From contig CAIUAN010000020.1 in the NCBI GenBank assembly GCA_903897145.1, forward strand, positions 1 through 64,000: a stretch of DNA of 64,000 nucleotides, given 5' to 3'. This DNA comes from an uncultured Bacteroidia bacterium (GTDB taxonomy: Bacteria; Bacteroidota; Bacteroidia; Bacteroidales; Prolixibacteraceae). Of the stretch, positions 41,512 through 50,603 are shown one piece after another. Numbering within the stretch: the first letter of the stretch is position 1; each line of letters starts with the position of its first letter. A model generated the notes under the pieces. The model was not told where the DNA came from. It ran no database searches and saw nothing but the letters and a program-made list of their open reading frames with translations. The translations under genes and the position numbers were made by a program.

Positions 41512-43956
41512 ATGAAGTGTTTTAATTTTTTTCTGTTTTTAATGTTGATTCAATCTGCCTTATTTGGTCAGTATTCAATCTCTGGAATCGTTTTGGATGG
41601 CAATGGTAAACCCTTGTCTGGCGCAAATGTCACTCTTCTTAATCTCTCGCAACAGTTAGTCACTGGAAGTCATGGTGAGTTTAATGCCTCAGTTGCATCG
41701 AAAGAATCCCAGACCATTCAGGTTACCTATGTCGGATTTAAACCTTTCAGTCAAGTAGTATCAGCAGGTGATACTCAAAAATTAAAAATTGTCTTGTCAC
41801 CTTTAACGATCTTGACCGAAGAGGTGCTCGTCTCTAGTTCACGAGCGGAAGATAAATCCCCTTTGGCCTACACAAATGTTGGAACTGCCGAAATTAAAGC
41901 AATGAATCAAGGTCAAGATATTCCGTATCTATTGAACTATACGCCATCTTTTGTGGCCACTTCAGATGCAGGTAATGGCGTGGGGTATACCAATTTTCGA
42001 ATTAGAGGCACCGATCCTACTCGCGTAAACGTCACTATAAATGGGGTTCCAATGTCGGATGCGGAATCGCAATCGACCTATTTTGTCGATATCCCAGACT
42101 TAGCCTCTTCAACAGAAAATATTCAAGTTCAGCGGGGGGTGGGTAACTCAACCAATGGTGCAAGTGCCTTTGGTGCGAGTATCGATTTACAAACCACCAA
42201 GCTTAACGCGGAGGCAAAAGCTAACTATTCTTCTTCTGTAGGCTCATTTAATACCTTTCGAAATACGTTAAGTGCCAGCAGTGGATTGTTAAAGAATAAG
42301 TTGGCATTTGATGTCTCTATGTCTAAAATTAGCTCTGCTGGATTTATTGATAGAGCCTCTTCTGATTTGAAATCATTCTTTATTTCAGGTGGTTATTTTA
42401 CTGATAAAACAATTTTAAAGGCCACTGCTTTTTCTGGATTTGAACAAACCTATCAGGCTTGGAATGGTGTTCCTTCAGTACGTCTGAATAATGATATCGT
42501 AGGGATGAATCAGTACGAATCGGATGGTTTATATTCGCATCAGCAGACACTTGAAATGCTAAATTCGAATAGCCGAACTTACAATCTTTATACTTATAAA
42601 AATCAGGTTGATCATTATCAACAAGACAACTATCAATTCCAATTTTCGCACCAGTTTAATACTGATTTAAATGTGAAGGCATCGGCTTTCTATACGTATG
42701 GACGTGGTTATTACGAACAAATGGCCCCGGATCAGAGCTATGCCGATTACGGATTAACTTCGCCTTTGGTGAATGGGTCGGCGGTTTCTAATTCAGATAT
42801 GATCACAAGAAAGTGGCTTGACAATAGTTTTTACGGAACGATCTTTTCGATGAATTATCGCAAGAATAACAATACACTTACCATTGGTGGAGGGGCAAAC
42901 ATTTATGATGGTCAGCATTTTGGACGAGTTCTTTGGTCTCAGGCAGTGGGCAATACAAATCCTCAGTTGGAGTGGTACAGAGGGAGTGGTCTAAAAAAAG
43001 ATGCGAATCTATATGGTCGTTATTCTGCTCAGCTTACACAATACTTGATGGGATCAGCTGATCTTCAACTGCGCAAGGTTAATTATCAGATTGAAGGCTT
43101 TGACGAAAAACTTAGAGATAATACACAGAGTCATAACTATAACTTTTTTAATCCAAAGTTTGGTCTTTTCTATTCCCCAACCGTTCATCAGGAAGCCTAC
43201 CTAAGCTTTAGTCGTGCGAATCGGGAACCTAATCGCGATAATTTTGTAAATGCTGATCCACAAGGAAAACAGCCCACCTTTGAGACCTTGAATGATCTTG
43301 AACTTGGCTATAAGCTAAAAGGTTCTGACTATACCATGGGCGTTAATCTCTACGATATGATGTATTCGAATCAACTTATTTTAACTGGACAGATTAACTC
43401 GGTGGGATCGCCAATTATGACGAATGTGGCTGATAGTTATCGCCAAGGTATTGAGCTAATGACGAGCATTAAGTTCCTAAAGAAGTTTCAATGGAATGTC
43501 AATGCTACCTTCAGTCAGAATAGAATCAAGCAGTTTACTGAGTATGTTGAGGATTGGGACAATGGTGGATTAAAGGAGAATAAATTAGGTACAACGGATA
43601 TTGCTTTTTCGCCAAATTTGACTGCTAATTCAGTCTTAACGTTTAAGGCTTGTCGTTCTTTCGATATTAGCTTCCTTTCAAATTATGTAGGTAAGCAGTT
43701 CATTGATAACACCTCAAGTAACGATCGTTTGTTAAAAGCTTACCTCGTGCATAATTTAAGGTTCGATTATAGCGTAACTCAGAAACTATTCAAAGAGGTG
43801 AAGTTTAAATTTTTAATTAACAATGTCTTGGATAAAAAATACGAAAGTAATGCCTGGATTTATTCGTATTTATACAATGGTCAGCGCAACAAAATGGATG
43901 GATATTTTCCTCAGGCTGGAACCAATTTTATGTTTAGCGTAAGCGTGGGATTTTAG
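41512..43956 (+). CDS. TonB-dependent outer membrane receptor, probable thiamine transporter
   Basis: The 814-residue protein has a signal peptide (MKCFNFFLFLMLIQSALFGQ), a carboxypeptidase-like domain (YSISGIVLDGNGKPLSGANV, about 20-105), a plug (FVATSDAGNGVGYTNFRIRG, VNVTINGVPMSDAESQSTYF, IQVQRGVGNSTNGASAFGAS) and a 22-strand-type barrel ending in the aromatic FSVSVGF. Two TPP riboswitches precede it, so it very likely imports thiamine or a thiamine precursor. No SusD partner is present. I use the ATG at 41512, since it gives the best signal peptide; a TTG at 41503 is in frame. Confidence 0.92.
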   Translation: MKCFNFFLFLMLIQSALFGQYSISGIVLDGNGKPLSGANVTLLNLSQQLVTGSHGEFNASVASKESQTIQVTYVGFKPFSQVVSAGDTQKLKIVLSPLTILTEEVLVSSSRAEDKSPLAYTNVGTAEIKAMNQGQDIPYLLNYTPSFVATSDAGNGVGYTNFRIRGTDPTRVNVTINGVPMSDAESQSTYFVDIPDLASSTENIQVQRGVGNSTNGASAFGASIDLQTTKLNAEAKANYSSSVGSFNTFRNTLSASSGLLKNKLAFDVSMSKISSAGFIDRASSDLKSFFISGGYFTDKTILKATAFSGFEQTYQAWNGVPSVRLNNDIVGMNQYESDGLYSHQQTLEMLNSNSRTYNLYTYKNQVDHYQQDNYQFQFSHQFNTDLNVKASAFYTYGRGYYEQMAPDQSYADYGLTSPLVNGSAVSNSDMITRKWLDNSFYGTIFSMNYRKNNNTLTIGGGANIYDGQHFGRVLWSQAVGNTNPQLEWYRGSGLKKDANLYGRYSAQLTQYLMGSADLQLRKVNYQIEGFDEKLRDNTQSHNYNFFNPKFGLFYSPTVHQEAYLSFSRANREPNRDNFVNADPQGKQPTFETLNDLELGYKLKGSDYTMGVNLYDMMYSNQLILTGQINSVGSPIMTNVADSYRQGIELMTSIKFLKKFQWNVNATFSQNRIKQFTEYVEDWDNGGLKENKLGTTDIAFSPNLTANSVLTFKACRSFDISFLSNYVGKQFIDNTSSNDRLLKAYLVHNLRFDYSVTQKLFKEVKFKFLINNVLDKKYESNAWIYSYLYNGQRNKMDGYFPQAGTNFMFSVSVGF

Positions 43957-43969
43957 ATTCAATAGATTA

Positions 43970-43999
43970 TTTGGCATAGCCACTTAAGGCCTTGCCAAA
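43970..43999. terminator. Two-way hairpin between the receptor gene and xseB
   Basis: TTTGGCA (43970-43976) pairs with TGCCAAA (43993-43999), and an inner GCC/GGC pair extends the stem. It sits between two convergent stops (43956 and 44003), which suits a terminator used from both sides. There is no long T run, so the strength is uncertain. Confidence 0.5.
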
Positions 44000-44002
44000 G
44001 AA

Positions 44003-44215
44003 TCAGGAATTGGGTTCCATATCTTTTAATATCTTATCGATCTCTTTCTCTGTATGGTGCAATTTTTCTTTGCAAGAGGTTACCAAAAGAGAGACTCGTT
44101 TTACTTTTTCAGAGAGTTCATCCACGTCTAGCTCATTGTTTTCAAGTTGAGTAAGAATCTCTTCGATCTCTGTAATTGCCTCTTTGTAGGTTGTTTGTTT
44201 CTTGTTGGTGGTCAT
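44003..44215 (-). CDS. xseB: Exodeoxyribonuclease VII small subunit
   Basis: The 70-residue protein is a short helical hairpin with the family words TYKEAITEIEEILTQLENNE and LDVDELSEKVKRVSLLVTSC with KEKLHHTEKEIDKIL. XseB binds XseA in large complexes that degrade single-stranded DNA. It follows xseA by 1 bp, an operon of two. Confidence 0.93.
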   Translation of the reverse strand: MTTNKKQTTYKEAITEIEEILTQLENNELDVDELSEKVKRVSLLVTSCKEKLHHTEKEIDKILKDMEPNS

Positions 44216-44216
44216 A

Positions 44217-45665
44217 TTATTTTCTTTTTGAGATTGTTTTTACTTCACTTATAATGGTGCCTTGTGCTAATCGAGTTTCAATAAGTTCCCGGTCTTTGAG
44301 AAATTCAGTATTTTTCAAAGCCTTACCTTTATAGGTCGTTATAGAATAACCTCTTGAAAGTATTTTTGAAGGATCGATTAGAATAGCTTTTTGATTAGCA
44401 AGTTCTAAAAAATGAAGCTGCTCGGCTATCTTCTTTCTAAGAAGTTGCTCCGACTGTGTGATCTTCCGACTTATTAGCTCTCTATTATGCAAACTTATTC
44501 GCTGCACAGCACTCGAAAGTGTTGTGGTAGATCGTTCAAGGATACGCAGTTGTTTCCGCGAGAAGTTTTTTGATTCTTGAAGAAATGCCTCCTCAATTCT
44601 TCCTAATTGATGTTTCTTACGTTGAATAAACAAGCGTAAGAGATGGTCAACTTTGTAAATGGTTTGATCTAGTCGATTGTTCGTTTTTGTAATTTTTTCT
44701 TGGACAATAGGTGCTATTGCTCGAGCATAAAGATCGATTTTTCCTCGCGCCGTGGTAAGTATCTGGTCAACTTTTTGAGTAAAATGCCAGTTTAGCTCAT
44801 CTAGTGTAGTCTCAAATTTTACGAGCGTATTCACTAAGAATTCAGCAACGGCAGTTGGAGTTTTTAGACGTGTATGGGCGACCATATCGACTATCGAATC
44901 ATCTTTTTCATGTCCAATACCTGTTAGAATTGGAATTGGAAATTGAGTGATATAATAGGCTAGATTGTAATTGTCGAAGCAGCTAAGATCGGCTTGCGAG
45001 CCTCCGCCTCGGATAATGACGACCACATCAAAAAAATCTTCATGTTGATAAATTTGCTCTAATGCTTCAATGATCGATGTCTCCGCTTGGTTGCCTTGCA
45101 TTACAGCGGGAAAAAGCTTTGTGTAAAATATGTATTTAGAGTCATTGCTGACAAGGTGATCAAGGAAATCTTCATACCCCGCCGCTGTTGAAGAGGATAC
45201 GATGGCGATCTTCTGAGGGACAAGTGGGAGTTCAAGTTCTTTATTCATCTCCAAGACTCCATCTGCTTGAAGTCGTGTAATGATCTCTTTTCGTTTTCTG
45301 GCCATATCCCCTAAGGTATAGGTGGGGTCAATGTCCCGAATATTTAAACTGTAGCCATATAATTCATGAAACTCAACGGATACACTGACCAAAACTTTGA
45401 TCCCTTCAGTAAGCGGTTGCCCTGTAGTTGTTTCAAAATAGGGCTGAAGCATTCTAAAAGTATAAGACCAGATGGTGGCTTTGGCTTGTGCTACAATACC
45501 ATCACCTTGCTCTTCTTTCTCAATTAAGACAAGATAACAGTGCCCATTCCGATTAATCTTAAGCTCAGAAATTTCAGCAACAACCCAAAGAGGGGCCGTG
45601 AAAGACATGGCAACAGCTTGCTTAACCCGTCCATTTAATTCTGATAACTTTAGTTGCTCGTTCAT
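44217..45665 (-). CDS. xseA: Exodeoxyribonuclease VII large subunit
   Basis: XseA is the catalytic subunit of the single-strand exonuclease ExoVII. The 482-residue protein has the N-terminal OB fold (LWVVAEISELKINRNGHCYL), the catalytic domain (LPLVPQKIAIVSSSTAAGYE, DVVVIIRGGGSQADLSCFDN, FPIPILTGIGHEKDDSIVDM with AHTRLKTPTAVAEFLV), a long coiled coil, and the C-terminal ILSRGYSITTYKGKAL. I start at the ATG 45665; a TTG at 45674 is in frame. Confidence 0.95.
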   Translation of the reverse strand: MNEQLKLSELNGRVKQAVAMSFTAPLWVVAEISELKINRNGHCYLVLIEKEEQGDGIVAQAKATIWSYTFRMLQPYFETTTGQPLTEGIKVLVSVSVEFHELYGYSLNIRDIDPTYTLGDMARKRKEIITRLQADGVLEMNKELELPLVPQKIAIVSSSTAAGYEDFLDHLVSNDSKYIFYTKLFPAVMQGNQAETSIIEALEQIYQHEDFFDVVVIIRGGGSQADLSCFDNYNLAYYITQFPIPILTGIGHEKDDSIVDMVAHTRLKTPTAVAEFLVNTLVKFETTLDELNWHFTQKVDQILTTARGKIDLYARAIAPIVQEKITKTNNRLDQTIYKVDHLLRLFIQRKKHQLGRIEEAFLQESKNFSRKQLRILERSTTTLSSAVQRISLHNRELISRKITQSEQLLRKKIAEQLHFLELANQKAILIDPSKILSRGYSITTYKGKALKNTEFLKDRELIETRLAQGTIISEVKTISKRK

Positions 45666-45856
45666 TAAGCCCAAAGTTAAACATTGGTAATCATTTTGTA
45701 GTTTTACAATGAATTATTTTAGTGTAATTCGAATGTTTTTATCTTAAATAGGGTTTTGCGCGATCAGTTTTGATCGCTATTTTAAGATTGCTGATCGTTG
45801 CCTGGCTATTTTATCCAGTTAAAATATTCAAATTGCTGGATGATTATATTTTGAAG

Positions 45857-46957
45857 ATGCTTAAGAATTTTAAAAAAATCACTCGAGAACAGCTCGTTGC
45901 CTTCGCTTGGTCTATTTGGCCCTTCGCAGTCGCGTGCGTTATTTTTCTTGGTGTTCAATTCGCTGCTTCTTATCCAAATCTGGTTGAGGATTATTATTCA
46001 AAAGGAATTTATCCCATAATTGCTAGTGTCTATTCTTGGGTTAGTAGTCTTATTCCGATCTCTTTGTGGGATCTATTTTGGGCCGTACTGGTTTTGATGA
46101 TTTTATATGGAATTTATTTCGTTTTGCAATCTTCGGCTAAATGGAGCTGGCTTCTGCTTCGTATCGCTCAGCTATCTGCCTTGCTCTATGCTTTTTTTTA
46201 CCTGATATGGGGATTTAACTATTTTAGACCTGAGCTTGAGACTCGCTTAGGTTGGGAAAAACCAAAGCCAGATGAGCTCGCTTTTCGTGCGGTATTAGAT
46301 TCGTTGATCCTCCAGACAAACAAATCATATTATCCGATATCTCCAGCTGATTGCAAAGCTGCAGATAAGCTTATCGAGGAGTCATATGAAAAAAATAAGA
46401 CCATACTTGGGATCAATTATCCCAATGGATCCAGGCGTACCAAGACGATGTTGTTTAGTTCCTTATTCGCCATGTCAGGTGTGAGCGGTTATTTCGGACC
46501 ATTTTTCAATGAGGTGCATCTAAATAATTATCTTCTTCCAATTGAGTATCCATATGTGCTGGCCCATGAAAAAGCGCATCAGTTTGGGATCACCAATGAA
46601 GCTGAAGCAAATCTAGCCTCCTATATTGTCTGTTCTACTTCTTCGGATCGACGCTTGCAATATTCGGGAAATATTAGCTTATTGCTTTACTTTTTAGCGG
46701 ATGCTTCTGCTTTTAAGGACGTTAAAGAGTATGTGAAGAAGATCAAGAATCCGGTTCTTTTGGATTTGAGATTTCAACGCGCTCATTGGCAGGAATTACA
46801 GAATAAAACAATGGATAAGGTACAGACAGCTGCAAACAATGTTTACCTTAAAACAAACCATGTTGAGGCTGGTGTGAAGAATTACAATCAAGTTGTAGGG
46901 CTCGCTTTGAGTTGGTTTCATCAACAGTCGTTGCAAGTATTACAGAAACAAAAATGA
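45857..46957 (+). CDS. DUF3810-family membrane protein with HExxH zinc-peptidase motif
   Basis: The protein (366 residues from the ATG at 45857; a TTG at 45770 would add 29) has about three N-terminal membrane helices (WSIWPFAVACVIFLGVQ; LWDLFWAVLVLMILYGIYFV; LLYAFFYLIWGFNYF). A soluble domain follows with VLAHEKAHQFGITNEAEANL: HEKAH is a zinc-binding HExxH, and the downstream Glu of EAEAN could be the third ligand. DUF3810 is a Bacteroidota family with no fixed role. The next gene starts within its stop codon (ATGA overlap), so the two are translated together. Confidence 0.85.
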   Translation: MLKNFKKITREQLVAFAWSIWPFAVACVIFLGVQFAASYPNLVEDYYSKGIYPIIASVYSWVSSLIPISLWDLFWAVLVLMILYGIYFVLQSSAKWSWLLLRIAQLSALLYAFFYLIWGFNYFRPELETRLGWEKPKPDELAFRAVLDSLILQTNKSYYPISPADCKAADKLIEESYEKNKTILGINYPNGSRRTKTMLFSSLFAMSGVSGYFGPFFNEVHLNNYLLPIEYPYVLAHEKAHQFGITNEAEANLASYIVCSTSSDRRLQYSGNISLLLYFLADASAFKDVKEYVKKIKNPVLLDLRFQRAHWQELQNKTMDKVQTAANNVYLKTNHVEAGVKNYNQVVGLALSWFHQQSLQVLQKQK

Positions 46958-48273
46958 ATCAGTTTAGAATCATGACAAGAAATAAATTCGTGACGATGAG
47001 GTATGTAGCTTTAAAAATTGTTTTGCTTTTGTCAGTGCTTGGCGGATCAGCATCCGTATCGGTTGCCGATGAACCATTGAGTAATGGGATCTATCGAAAG
47101 GCTATTCGCTCTGTCCAGCTGTTCAGGAAAGGCTGGGATTTTTCAATGCCTATCTTAGAATTAGGTCAGGATCAGCACCTAGTATTGAAATTTGATGAGG
47201 TCTCAGACCATGTTTCTAGCTTCTATTATACCATATCGCATTGTGATGCAAATTGGTATCCCTCTCGCATCCCAGTGCCTGAATATATGGAAGGTTTTAA
47301 TGAGAATCCTATTAATGACTATGCCTCTTCTATAAATACAACTATTCGGTATACGAACTATCAATTAGCCCTTCCAAATGAGCAAGTCCATTTTTTAGTC
47401 TCTGGCAATTATGTGCTGTCGGTATTTGAAGATGGTAATCGCACAGAGCCTGTTCTCACACGTCGTTTCTATATTGTAGAGCCTATGACAGAAGTCAATG
47501 GATTAGTGAAAAAGTCAATGCTCGAAGGTTTTAATGGACGTGACCAAGAGATTGATTTTTCGATTGATTATTCGAGGTTGAGCATCTCTGATCCTCGGAC
47601 CGATGTGAAGGCTGTTGTGTTGCAGAATGGGAGAGCAGATAATAGCCTGGTTAACTTAAAACCTATGATTGTTCGGGACAATCTTCTGATCTATGAGCTT
47701 AGTCGCGAGAATATCTTCCCTGGAGGTAACGAGTTTCGAAATTTTGACACGAAAGATATTCGCGTAAATGGGCTAGGGGTAAGTAAGGTAGAATTCGTTG
47801 ACCCGCTGTATCATGTAACCCTTCGTTCCGACCAGAGTAGAGAGGTTGGCGATTATTTGACTGAGAGTGATTTAAATGGTCGATATTTAATTAAAAATAG
47901 CAGAGCAGCTGATCCTGATCTGGAGTCTGATTATATTCTTGTTAATTTCTCTCTAATTCTTAGAGAACCTTTGCCGAACAGTGATGTTTATGTTTTTGGC
48001 GGATTGACAGATTGGAGATGTCTTCCACTTAATAAAATGAATTGGAATGCTGATCTTAAAAAGTATGAACTAGCCTTGCCAGTAAAACAGGGATTTTATG
48101 ATTACCAATATGTGGTCATTTCAAATGATGACAAGCGCATTGACAATACGGTGTTAGAAGGTAGTCATGTCGATACTGAAAACGACTATCAGATTTTTGT
48201 CTATTACCATAGCTTCTCGTCCCGTTACGATAAACTGGTCGGCTTCAGAACCCTAAACTCTGTTAAACGATAA
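46954..48273 (+). CDS. DUF5103-family secreted protein
   Basis: The 439-residue protein has a signal peptide (MRYVALKIVLLLSVLGGSAS within the first 45 residues), an N-terminal beta-rich domain with SVQLFRKGWDFSMPILELGQ and YTISHCDANWYPSRIPVPEY, and a C-terminal E-set/CBM48-like domain from about residue 330 (YVFGGLTDWRCLPLNKMNWN, QGFYDYQYVVISNDDKRIDN). The family is confined to Bacteroidota, and its role is unknown. The C-terminal domain suggests binding to a glycan or to another protein. I chose the ATG that overlaps the upstream stop (ATGA) over a TTG at 46912. Confidence 0.87.
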   Translation: MNQFRIMTRNKFVTMRYVALKIVLLLSVLGGSASVSVADEPLSNGIYRKAIRSVQLFRKGWDFSMPILELGQDQHLVLKFDEVSDHVSSFYYTISHCDANWYPSRIPVPEYMEGFNENPINDYASSINTTIRYTNYQLALPNEQVHFLVSGNYVLSVFEDGNRTEPVLTRRFYIVEPMTEVNGLVKKSMLEGFNGRDQEIDFSIDYSRLSISDPRTDVKAVVLQNGRADNSLVNLKPMIVRDNLLIYELSRENIFPGGNEFRNFDTKDIRVNGLGVSKVEFVDPLYHVTLRSDQSREVGDYLTESDLNGRYLIKNSRAADPDLESDYILVNFSLILREPLPNSDVYVFGGLTDWRCLPLNKMNWNADLKKYELALPVKQGFYDYQYVVISNDDKRIDNTVLEGSHVDTENDYQIFVYYHSFSSRYDKLVGFRTLNSVKR

Positions 48274-48274
48274 T

Positions 48275-48308
48275 AAAAAAGTCCGCACTATGCAGTGCGG
48301 ACTTTTTG
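48275..48308. terminator. Strong two-way terminator between the DUF5103 gene and dnaK
   Basis: A perfect 14-bp stem with AGTCCGCACT core (48276-48289 with 48294-48307) has a four-base loop and is flanked by A and T runs on both sides, so it can end both convergent transcripts. Confidence 0.9.
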
Positions 48309-48336
48309 TTGGGCTAACCGAAATGGCTAAGCCGTA

Positions 48337-50250
48337 TTACTTTACTTCTTCAAAGTCAACATCAGTTACTTCGCTATCACCTTTTTTTCCTTTGCCTTGT
48401 GCTCCAGAAGGATCTTGATGACCAGGTTGAGACTCTGCGCCTTGCGCGCTTGAAGCATTATACATCTCTTGCGAAGCTTCTTGGAAGACCGCATTCAACT
48501 CAGCGGTTGCTAAATCGATTGCATCTAACTCTTGAGCTTTATGTGCTTCTTTAAGTTTTTCTAATGCCGCTTCGATAGGACCTTTTTTGTCAGCTGGAAG
48601 CTTGTCGCCAAACTCTTTTAATTGCTTCTCTGTTTGGAAGATTAAAGTGTCAGCATGATTTAGCTTCTCAACGCGATCAACAGTCAGCTTGTCTGCTTCA
48701 GCATTTGCTGCAGCCTCATCTCTCATTCGTTTGATCTCCTCATCGGTAAGTCCAGTAGTTGCTTCAATACGAATTGATTGCTCTTTATTTGTTGCTTTAT
48801 CTTTCGCAGTTACATGAAGGATACCATTGGCATCGATATCAAAAGCTACCTCTACTTGAGGAACACCACGTGGTGCTGGTGGAAGACCATCTAAGTGGAA
48901 ACGACCAATTGTTTTATTTCCAGAAGCCATTGGGCGCTCACCTTGAAGCACATGGATCTCAACCGATGGTTGACTATCTGCAGCAGTGGTGAAAGTTTCA
49001 GCTTTCTTCGTAGGAATAGTTGTGTTTGCTTCGATAAGTTTGGTCATAACCCCGCCCATTGTCTCGATACCTAATGAAAGTGGCGTGACATCAAGAAGCA
49101 ATACATCGGTTACTTCGCCTGAAAGTACACCTCCTTGAATTGCTGCTCCAACAGCAACAACCTCATCTGGGTTAACCCCTTTTGATGGAGCCTTGCCAAA
49201 TAAACTCTGAACTTTCTCTTGGATTGCTGGAATACGTGTTGATCCACCAACAAGGATAACTTCGTCGATATCTTTAACAGTCATACCGGCATTTTTCAAT
49301 GCTTTCAAACATGGATCCATCGTTGCGTTAATCAACTTATCGCACAATTGCTCAAATTTAGCACGAGTCAAAGTTTTAACTAAATGCTTTGGCACACCAT
49401 CAACAGGCATGATATAAGGTAGATTGATCTCCGTCTGCGTAGAGCTAGAAAGTTCAATCTTAGCTTTTTCTGCTGCTTCTTTTAGACGTTGAAGAGCCAT
49501 TGCATCTTTGTGCAAGTCAACACCTTCGTCTTTTTTGAATTCGTCAGTTAACCAGTCTACAATAGCTTGGTCGAAATCATCGCCACCAAGATGAGTGTCA
49601 CCATCGGTTGATTTAACTTCGAATACACCATCACCTAATTCAAGGATTGAGATATCGAATGTTCCACCACCAAGGTCAAAGACTGCGATTTTTATGTCTT
49701 TGTTCATCTTGTCTAAGCCATAAGCTAATGCAGCTGCTGTTGGCTCGTTGATGATACGACGAACTTTTAAGCCAGCAATCTCGCCTGCTTCTTTGGTCGC
49801 TTGACGTTGTGAGTCGTTGAAATAAGCTGGTACGGTAATAACGGCTTCGGTAACTTCTTGTCCAAGATAGTCTTCAGCAGTCTTCTTCATTTTCTGAAGA
49901 ATCATCGCTGAGATCTCTTGAGCTGAATACATCCGATCGTCGATTTTTACTCGCGGCGTGTCATGATCTCCCTGAACGACAGAGAAAGGAACCCGTTTAA
50001 TCTCTTTTGTAAGATTTGAAAATGGCTCGCCCATTAGTCGTTTGATAGATGAGATCGTTTTGCTTGGATTTGTAATCGCTTGACGTTTTGCTGGATCTCC
50101 AACTTTACGCTCGCTGTTTTCTACAAATGCAACTACCGAAGGAGTTGTTCTTTTTCCTTCGCTGTTAGGGATTACCACTGGTTCGTTACCTTCCATTACG
50201 GCAACACATGAGTTGGTAGTTCCTAAGTCAATTCCGATAATTTTTCCCAT
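48337..50250 (-). CDS. dnaK: Molecular chaperone DnaK (Hsp70)
   Basis: The 637-residue protein has the ATPase domain ([94 protein letters not shown]), the linker [19 protein letters not shown], the peptide-binding domain ([20 protein letters not shown]) and a helical lid ending in the DVDFEEV tail. DnaJ and GrpE are not adjacent. It is a single-gene unit bounded by the terminator at 48275-48308 and a 353-bp upstream region. Confidence 0.98.
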   Translation of the reverse strand: MGKIIGIDLGTTNSCVAVMEGNEPVVIPNSEGKRTTPSVVAFVENSERKVGDPAKRQAITNPSKTISSIKRLMGEPFSNLTKEIKRVPFSVVQGDHDTPRVKIDDRMYSAQEISAMILQKMKKTAEDYLGQEVTEAVITVPAYFNDSQRQATKEAGEIAGLKVRRIINEPTAAALAYGLDKMNKDIKIAVFDLGGGTFDISILELGDGVFEVKSTDGDTHLGGDDFDQAIVDWLTDEFKKDEGVDLHKDAMALQRLKEAAEKAKIELSSSTQTEINLPYIMPVDGVPKHLVKTLTRAKFEQLCDKLINATMDPCLKALKNAGMTVKDIDEVILVGGSTRIPAIQEKVQSLFGKAPSKGVNPDEVVAVGAAIQGGVLSGEVTDVLLLDVTPLSLGIETMGGVMTKLIEANTTIPTKKAETFTTAADSQPSVEIHVLQGERPMASGNKTIGRFHLDGLPPAPRGVPQVEVAFDIDANGILHVTAKDKATNKEQSIRIEATTGLTDEEIKRMRDEAAANAEADKLTVDRVEKLNHADTLIFQTEKQLKEFGDKLPADKKGPIEAALEKLKEAHKAQELDAIDLATAELNAVFQEASQEMYNASSAQGAESQPGHQDPSGAQGKGKKGDSEVTDVDFEEVK

Positions 50251-50380
50251 TTTATATATTTGTTTTTAAATTATTGATTCAAATTTTGAACTTCATATAC
50301 TCTTCCTACCAATGAATATGCCAAATTCAATTAATCTAAAGAATTGGTAAAATTGACATAGCAACGGCTAGAAAAAATAA

Positions 50381-50413
50381 TTCTGTGTCATGTTTTGTGA
50401 CAAAAAGACAGAA
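50381..50413. promoter_or_regulatory. Inverted repeat upstream of dnaK
   Basis: TTCTGTGTCA opens the element, TGTGACA lies in its middle, and ACAGAA closes it: the outer arms TTCTGT/ACAGAA (6 bp) and inner arms TGTCA/TGACA (5 bp) are both symmetrical. It lies about 130-160 bp before the dnaK ATG. It may be a regulator site or part of a leader structure. This is read from the sequence alone. Confidence 0.4.
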
Positions 50414-50538
50414 TTCAGTGGTTTGTTAGTTGGATTAAGGTCCAAGTGAATTAGCTGTTTTGTTTTAAGATGAAGATTTCAAAAGAGAGTAGGAATAAAC
50501 CGATATAGCAAGTAATGTTTTTGATCTGCAAGAATTGA

Positions 50539-50569
50539 TTTGGCACTTAATTCAAAATATTTAACTTTG
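50539..50569 (+). promoter_or_regulatory. Promoter of the DUF5009 gene
   Basis: TTTG (50539-50542), 19 bases, TAACTTTG (50562-50569). The predicted start is near 50576 and the ATG is at 50604, giving a leader of about 28 bases. Confidence 0.75.
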
Positions 50570-50603
50570 AACAAAACTAAATTATTTACCAAAAAAATTA
50601 ACT

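Larger units (their letters stand above)
50251..50603. other. 353-bp divergent region between dnaK and the DUF5009 gene
   Basis: No gene is visible. The right part holds the promoter of the DUF5009 gene (50539-50569). The middle holds an inverted repeat (50381-50413) that may concern dnaK. I found no CIRCE element and no clear TAnnTTTG box facing dnaK. Confidence 0.5.

Noticed and set aside
45770..45856. N-terminal extension of the DUF3810 protein from a TTG start
   Set aside because: The extra 29 residues would add a hydrophobic segment not needed for the family layout; the ATG at 45857 gives a normal start.
46912..46953. TTG start for the DUF5103 protein inside the DUF3810 gene
   Set aside because: The ATG at 46954 overlaps the upstream stop as ATGA and leaves an intact signal peptide, so it is the better start.
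50251..50603. CIRCE element for HrcA control of dnaK
   Set aside because: I looked for TTAGCACTC-N9-GAGTGCTAA and found nothing close; the inverted repeat present has different arms.
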